Below, in pieces: positions 60,908 through 64,000 of a DNA stretch of 64,000 nucleotides (the first letter of the stretch is position 1; every line of letters begins with the position of its first letter). Source of the stretch: Marsupella aquatica (taxonomy: Eukaryota > Marchantiophyta); contig OZ316893.1 in NCBI GenBank assembly GCA_973895155.1, positions 13,144,001-13,208,000 on the forward strand, in the 5' to 3' direction. The notes below the pieces were generated by a model. The model saw only the letters and a program-made list of their open reading frames with translations, was not told where the DNA came from and ran no database searches. A program made the position numbers and the translations under genes.

Positions 60908-60936
60908 GTCTCAGAAAGGGTGGGTTTCTTCTAGTG
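60908..60936 (-). repeat. Right terminal inverted repeat of the CACTA element
   Basis: Read on the minus strand: CACTAGAAGAAACCCACCC then TTTCTGAGAC. It pairs with 43971-43999. Confidence 0.9.
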
Positions 60937-60939
60937 AGT

Positions 60940-61329
60940 GGACCATATGGGCAAGTAGAAGGTCTTGTGAGGAGAACTCCTAGAAGGCTGTCGATTGCTT
61001 TGCCTTACAATTGTTATCTAGGCGCGCCCTCTCCAAAGAAATGGTATGCAATTGCAAAGGGCAGGAGTCCTGGGATTTACCGCACTTGGGAGGAGGCAGA
61101 GGCTCAGGTCACTGGTTTTAGTGGAGCAAATCATAAGTCCTTCAAGTCCCACTCTGAAGCTGAGACATGGCTACAGCGTCAGTTCAATGCAATGGGTGCA
61201 CAGTGGAAGGCTCCTAATCTAGCCGATAGGCATAGGGTCAATGTTGAATTGCTTGGAATAGATGAGTCTGGCCATGAAGTGTTCAAATGTGACTGTTGTG
61301 AGGAGATTTTCTGTAGCAATGAACATTAG
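60940..61329 (+). pseudogene. 3' half of the CACTA-split ORF: viroplasmin/RNase H1 N-terminal domain
   Basis: Open frame from the target duplication to TAG 61327-61329. Residues WYAIAKGRSPGIYRTWEEAE, QVTGFSGANHKSF and KSHSEAETWL form the small viroplasmin (Cauli_VI) domain that also heads eukaryotic RNase H1, where it binds RNA-DNA hybrid. No RNase H catalytic domain follows. A short C-terminal tail has CDCCEEIFC. With the insertion removed, this frame is one base out of step with 43567-43970. A following ORF (61262-61504) in another frame may be the former continuation. Confidence 0.65.
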
Positions 61330-61744
61330 ACCCATACGGGGTAATGGGTATAGCTTACGATTGGCTGAGGTGATGGGTACAATTCAGGATTCCCTGAGCT
61401 CCCACTGTAACTCATTGCAGACTAGGCAAAGGCTAGCAGCAAAAGTAATTGTAGTTTTGCAAATTTTGAAGACTGCATACGCAGATGTACTCCACACATT
61501 TTGAAATCAACAATTGAAGCAATTATTGGAATTTGCAATGTTGAGTGCATGGACGTCCATTTCTGTGCAATGTGTATTGAGCTATTCTTTGCTCCCTCAT
61601 GGTGTTGTATTCCATTACTATTGTCCAAGGTCTGCTTAGCAGCAAATTACGCCAAGGTCTACCTCGCGACCGTTCGACCTTCCTGAACGGGATCTGCAAT
61701 CGAGTGTCCGCCGCAACAACCCATATATTTTCCTACTTTGGTAC
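61330..61744. other. Sequence after the viroplasmin ORF, no gene recognised
   Basis: A short ORF to 61504 overlaps the end of the previous one in another frame (EVMGTIQDSLSSHC...). No domain recognised. Confidence 0.4.
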
Positions 61745-61951
61745 GAAGACAAAAACCATATTGTCTTCATGTACATACACCCAAAGTTGCGTAACAGTGT
61801 GGGAACAAAACCAAGTAACTTTGACCCATGCCCCCCCTGGTAACCATCGTTCTTCTGTCCAAGGAGCATCCAAACACTCAAATTGCCCCCCTCTTGCAAC
61901 GGCACAATTTTGGTGGAAGCGTGGAATGAAGACAATAATCATGTTGTGTTC
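61745..61951. repeat. Two 24-bp palindromes right of the CACTA insertion
   Basis: 61745-61768 GAAGACA-N10-TGTCTTC (perfect arms) and 61928-61951 GAAGACA-N10-TGTGTTC (one mismatch). Same family and same 24-base length as those near the MULE gene. Confidence 0.85.
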
Positions 61952-62127
61952 ACATGTTTCATTCATTGCATGCTGTATTTTGGACTTCAAATCACCATTT
62001 TTTTCAAGGTAGCCACCATACATACTCAGCATGTTTGTACATACTTATCAGGATGTTTATGTTGTTAATGGAGATGTTAATGGAGCTGTCACACTTACTC
62101 TGGATGCTTATTCTCTTAGAGTTTTTT

Positions 62128-62438
62128 ACTAACTTGTCCCCTAAACTACTACCCAATATTATTAACTTGTTCCTTAGACAAAATTAATTATTAACTTAAT
62201 TGTCCCCCATTTTTCATTTGGGTTAATATTAACTCATATATGGGTTCCCGTAACCAAGTGAGGCCAATGAAGATTTAGGGTTTAGGGTTTATACGATCCA
62301 ATAACAACTTGCCAGATGGTAATGGGAACCCATATACATTTTAATATTGATACATATACAAAATGGAGGACATGTTGATAAAAAAAATTGTTTTGGGGGC
62401 ACCTTAGCAATATTAGGTAATTTGGGGGACAGGTTAGT
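62128..62438. mobile_element. MITE-like foldback element, about 311 bp
   Basis: The left end ACTAACTTGTCCCCTAAACT and the right end inverse ACTAACCTGTCCCCCAAATT form imperfect terminal inverted repeats. A second inner pair (TATATGGGTTCCC near 62237 and GGGAACCCATATA near 62325) makes a nested hairpin. No ORF. Related arms occur at 17935 and 25328-25660. Target duplication not identified. Confidence 0.6.
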
Positions 62439-62699
62439 AGGGTTTAGGGGTTTAGAGTTTAGGGCCCTTAATGAACTTGGTACATATATATGCTCAATTG
62501 ACAAAACTAGGCCTTACTTTGGAGTTTTGTAGCACTGAGGGTGTTATACCAATTTTTAGGTACCCCATGTATTCACAACATATTTTGCAAAAGAAAAGGA
62601 AAAGGTAGGAGGGGGTTCGCTTTTGTCAATCTCTTGACCCACTTCAAGTCAAACATCCATACATATTCTATTCTTGGGTGTAATTGAAGCCCTACTTTT

Positions 62700-62998
62700 T
62701 GAACAAATGTATAGGGTTTAGGGTGTATAGCCTACTAGTAGCCTCAAAGAGGGTTTAGGGTGTATAGGCTACTAGGAGTTGGCAGAGGGTTTAGGGTTTA
62801 GGGTAGGCCTTCTTTCATTACTTCTAGGCCAGAGGCATAACTCACTAAATGGCCTCATTTGAACAATGGAGGTATAGGATGAGTTTTATGGGGTTGTTAT
62901 GGCGGCCTCACCTTATACAATACAAAAGGTCGGAGGTAATTAGGGTTTAGGGTTTAGGGTTAGGTTTAGGGTTTAGGTTTAGGGTTTAGGTTTAGGGC
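62700..62998. repeat. Telomere-like TTTAGGG clusters
   Basis: Short runs at 62708-62800 and a denser one at 62939-62997 with units TTTAGGG and TTAGGG/TTTAGG variants. Isolated copies lie at 62272-62292 and 62440-62465. They are degenerate and interspersed, so interstitial rather than a chromosome end. Confidence 0.8.
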
Positions 62999-63367
62999 AT
63001 AATGGTTTACTTAAACTTGTATTTGGGTAAATTTGACAAAGCAAGAATAAATCAAATAAAGGTTAAACTCATACAAGTTCATGCTTTTATGTACACACCT
63101 CCTCTATAGTAAGGAATCATCTCACGACATAAACACACCTGGCCTCATACGTGACCATTGGATTGAAGCAAAAACTAATATTGTCCATCTATGCGGATTT
63201 CATCCATGGTCCCTGCTGCCTCCCAGAACCCCAAGCATGCCGGGGCCGAAGACCCAACATTAATGTGACATATGTAAGAGCCTTCTTACTAATATTGTGC
63301 CAAATGTTCTTCCTTTGCAAGGATGCCACATAACATGAGGGGGTCTAACACAAGGAAAACTATATGT
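62999..63367. other. Spacer, no gene recognised
   Basis: Short ORFs only; lies between the telomere-like runs and the second group of palindromes. Confidence 0.4.
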
Positions 63368-63782
63368 GAAGACATTATTAATGTTGTGTTCACATAATTA
63401 GCCCTACATATATTTGAGTCTGAATGAAACCCAATTCAGATTATTTGTAATAGTGAGTGAAGACAAAATTAATGGTGTCTCCAAATTTGCCCAAGTCTGC
63501 CTACAACCCACACCCCCTTCATCTGGCCGTCCGCACCCGGTCATTTAAATTATGTGTAAGAGTTATGGAAGACAACATACATGTTGTCTTCCTTTTTCCA
63601 AAGTGTGTAATTAGGAACCCGGGTACCCTTCTTCTGGCTGTCCGCATCCACCCGGTCTTTCACATTATTTGTAAGTGGAATGAAGACAAGATCATGTTGT
63701 CTACAGGTTTGCCCCGAAAGTTTCCAAGTGTCCTCTTTTTTTGGCCATTTGTGAGTGCGGAAGACAAGATGCGTGTCGTCTT
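63368..63782. repeat. Array of five palindromes in a diverged repeat of about 80-115 bp
   Basis: Members at 63368-63391, 63459-63482, 63568-63591 (11-bp perfect arms around AC), 63682-63704 and 63760-63782. Between them CTGGCCGTCCGCACCCGGTC and TTATTTGTAAG(T) recur, showing a degraded tandem unit. The ORF 63457-63897 runs through the array and is not supported as a gene. Confidence 0.8.
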
Positions 63783-64000
63783 TTGCATTCTAAACTTCAC
63801 AGAAGCAGACTGGAATGAATGTTATAATAGTAAGGAACTCCACTTTGTGACCAGGTTGAACGGAGTTGGCCCCTGCTTACCATTTGAACGAGACTAGCTA
63901 GCTTTAGCATGCATTGTATCCAAACAGACATGAGGTGTCATTGGTAATCAATTATGGACAATAATTTCATAATGAACACAACCTTGTAAGGTGAAAAATT
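63783..64000. other. Right edge, no gene recognised
   Basis: AT-rich sequence without palindromes or domain matches. I looked for an inverse match to 37000-37250 as a MULE terminal repeat and saw none. Confidence 0.4.

Larger units (their letters stand above)
43971..60936 (-). mobile_element. CACTA (En/Spm) DNA transposon, 16,966 bp, with cargo genes
   Basis: Ends are inverted: CACTAGAAGAA is identical at both, followed by CC and, at positions 23-29, CTGAGAC (about 22 of 29 positions match). A 3-bp target duplication AGT is at 43968-43970 and 60937-60939, the CACTA hallmark. Near both ends TGTGACT/AGTCACA recurs, like En/Spm subterminal sites. Genes on the minus strand: TNP2-type transposase (48689-52420), second protein (44826-48532), BRCT protein (52854-53732), PHD protein (54319-54999) and a Cys-rich ORF (55770-56219). 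A plus-strand eL20 fragment lies at 57228-57567. The element is long for the family because of this cargo. Confidence 0.92.

Noticed and set aside
60940-61329. Integrated pararetrovirus because of the viroplasmin-type domain
   Set aside because: The same small domain heads cellular RNase H1 proteins, and no movement protein, coat or reverse transcriptase of that virus type lies nearby.
62939-62997. True chromosome end
   Set aside because: The TTTAGGG units are few and irregular, with unique sequence on both sides.
63457-63897. 146-codon plus-strand ORF at the right edge
   Set aside because: It passes through three palindromes and a degraded tandem repeat; no family resemblance.
37000-64000. 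MULE terminal inverted repeats
   Set aside because: I compared 37000-37250 with the inverse of 63750-64000 and found no convincing match; the end of the element may lie elsewhere or outside the window.

Overview
The window is nuclear DNA of a land plant. The evidence is split genes with GT-AG introns and short exons, proteins of plastid type (plastid-lipid-associated/HrBP1, DUF1279), a raffinose-synthase-like GH36 enzyme, a Ty1/copia element primed by initiator tRNA-Met, MULE and CACTA transposons, and telomere-like TTTAGGG/CCCTAAA runs. I cannot name the species; a bryophyte or lycophyte is possible but unproven.

Left part (1-18 kb). A NEK-like kinase gene on the minus strand runs off the left edge and has degenerate catalytic motifs. 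Several low-complexity and tandem-repeat blocks follow (3.2-4.9 kb). A complete five-exon PHAX-type snRNA-export adaptor gene lies on the minus strand (7297-9495). A solo copia LTR sits inside a 35-bp satellite (11.1-11.8 kb). A complete seven-exon PAP6/HrBP1 fibrillin gene is on the plus strand (14180-16971).

Middle (18-37 kb). A full-length but dead Ty1/copia element (18417-25327; 344-bp LTRs; AATAA target duplication) is inserted in a 56-57-bp repeat that belongs to a dispersed foldback family. Next come a three-exon DUF1279 plastid membrane protein gene on the plus strand (26611-27713) and a 14-exon raffinose synthase/SIP1-type gene on the minus strand (29033-35599), both reconstructed with continuous reading frames.

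Right part (37-64 kb). A six-exon MULE transposase gene (37657-43043) reads open for 986 codons. It is surrounded by about 18 copies of a 24-bp palindrome, GAAGACA-N10-TGTCTTC. A short downstream ORF is cut by a 16,966-bp CACTA transposon (43971-60936; TIRs starting CACTAGAAGAA; AGT duplication); the far side of the cut carries a viroplasmin/RNase H1-N domain. The palindromes resume beyond the CACTA element, so the MULE locus was apparently split by it. The CACTA element carries its two usual genes (TNP2-type transposase and a DUF8039-type second protein), two intact ORFs that look like cargo (an EDM2-like PHD protein and a double-BRCT protein), a cysteine-rich ORF, and a captured fragment of ribosomal protein eL20.

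The most interesting signals are the CACTA cargo (a chromatin reader resembling EDM2, a plant regulator of transposon-derived heterochromatin), the palindrome family with one arm-to-arm compensated copy, and a MULE intron built from 415-bp copies that each begin with a duplicated 5' splice site. Exon boundaries were assigned by hand from splice consensus, phase and family resemblance; no database or alignment was run.
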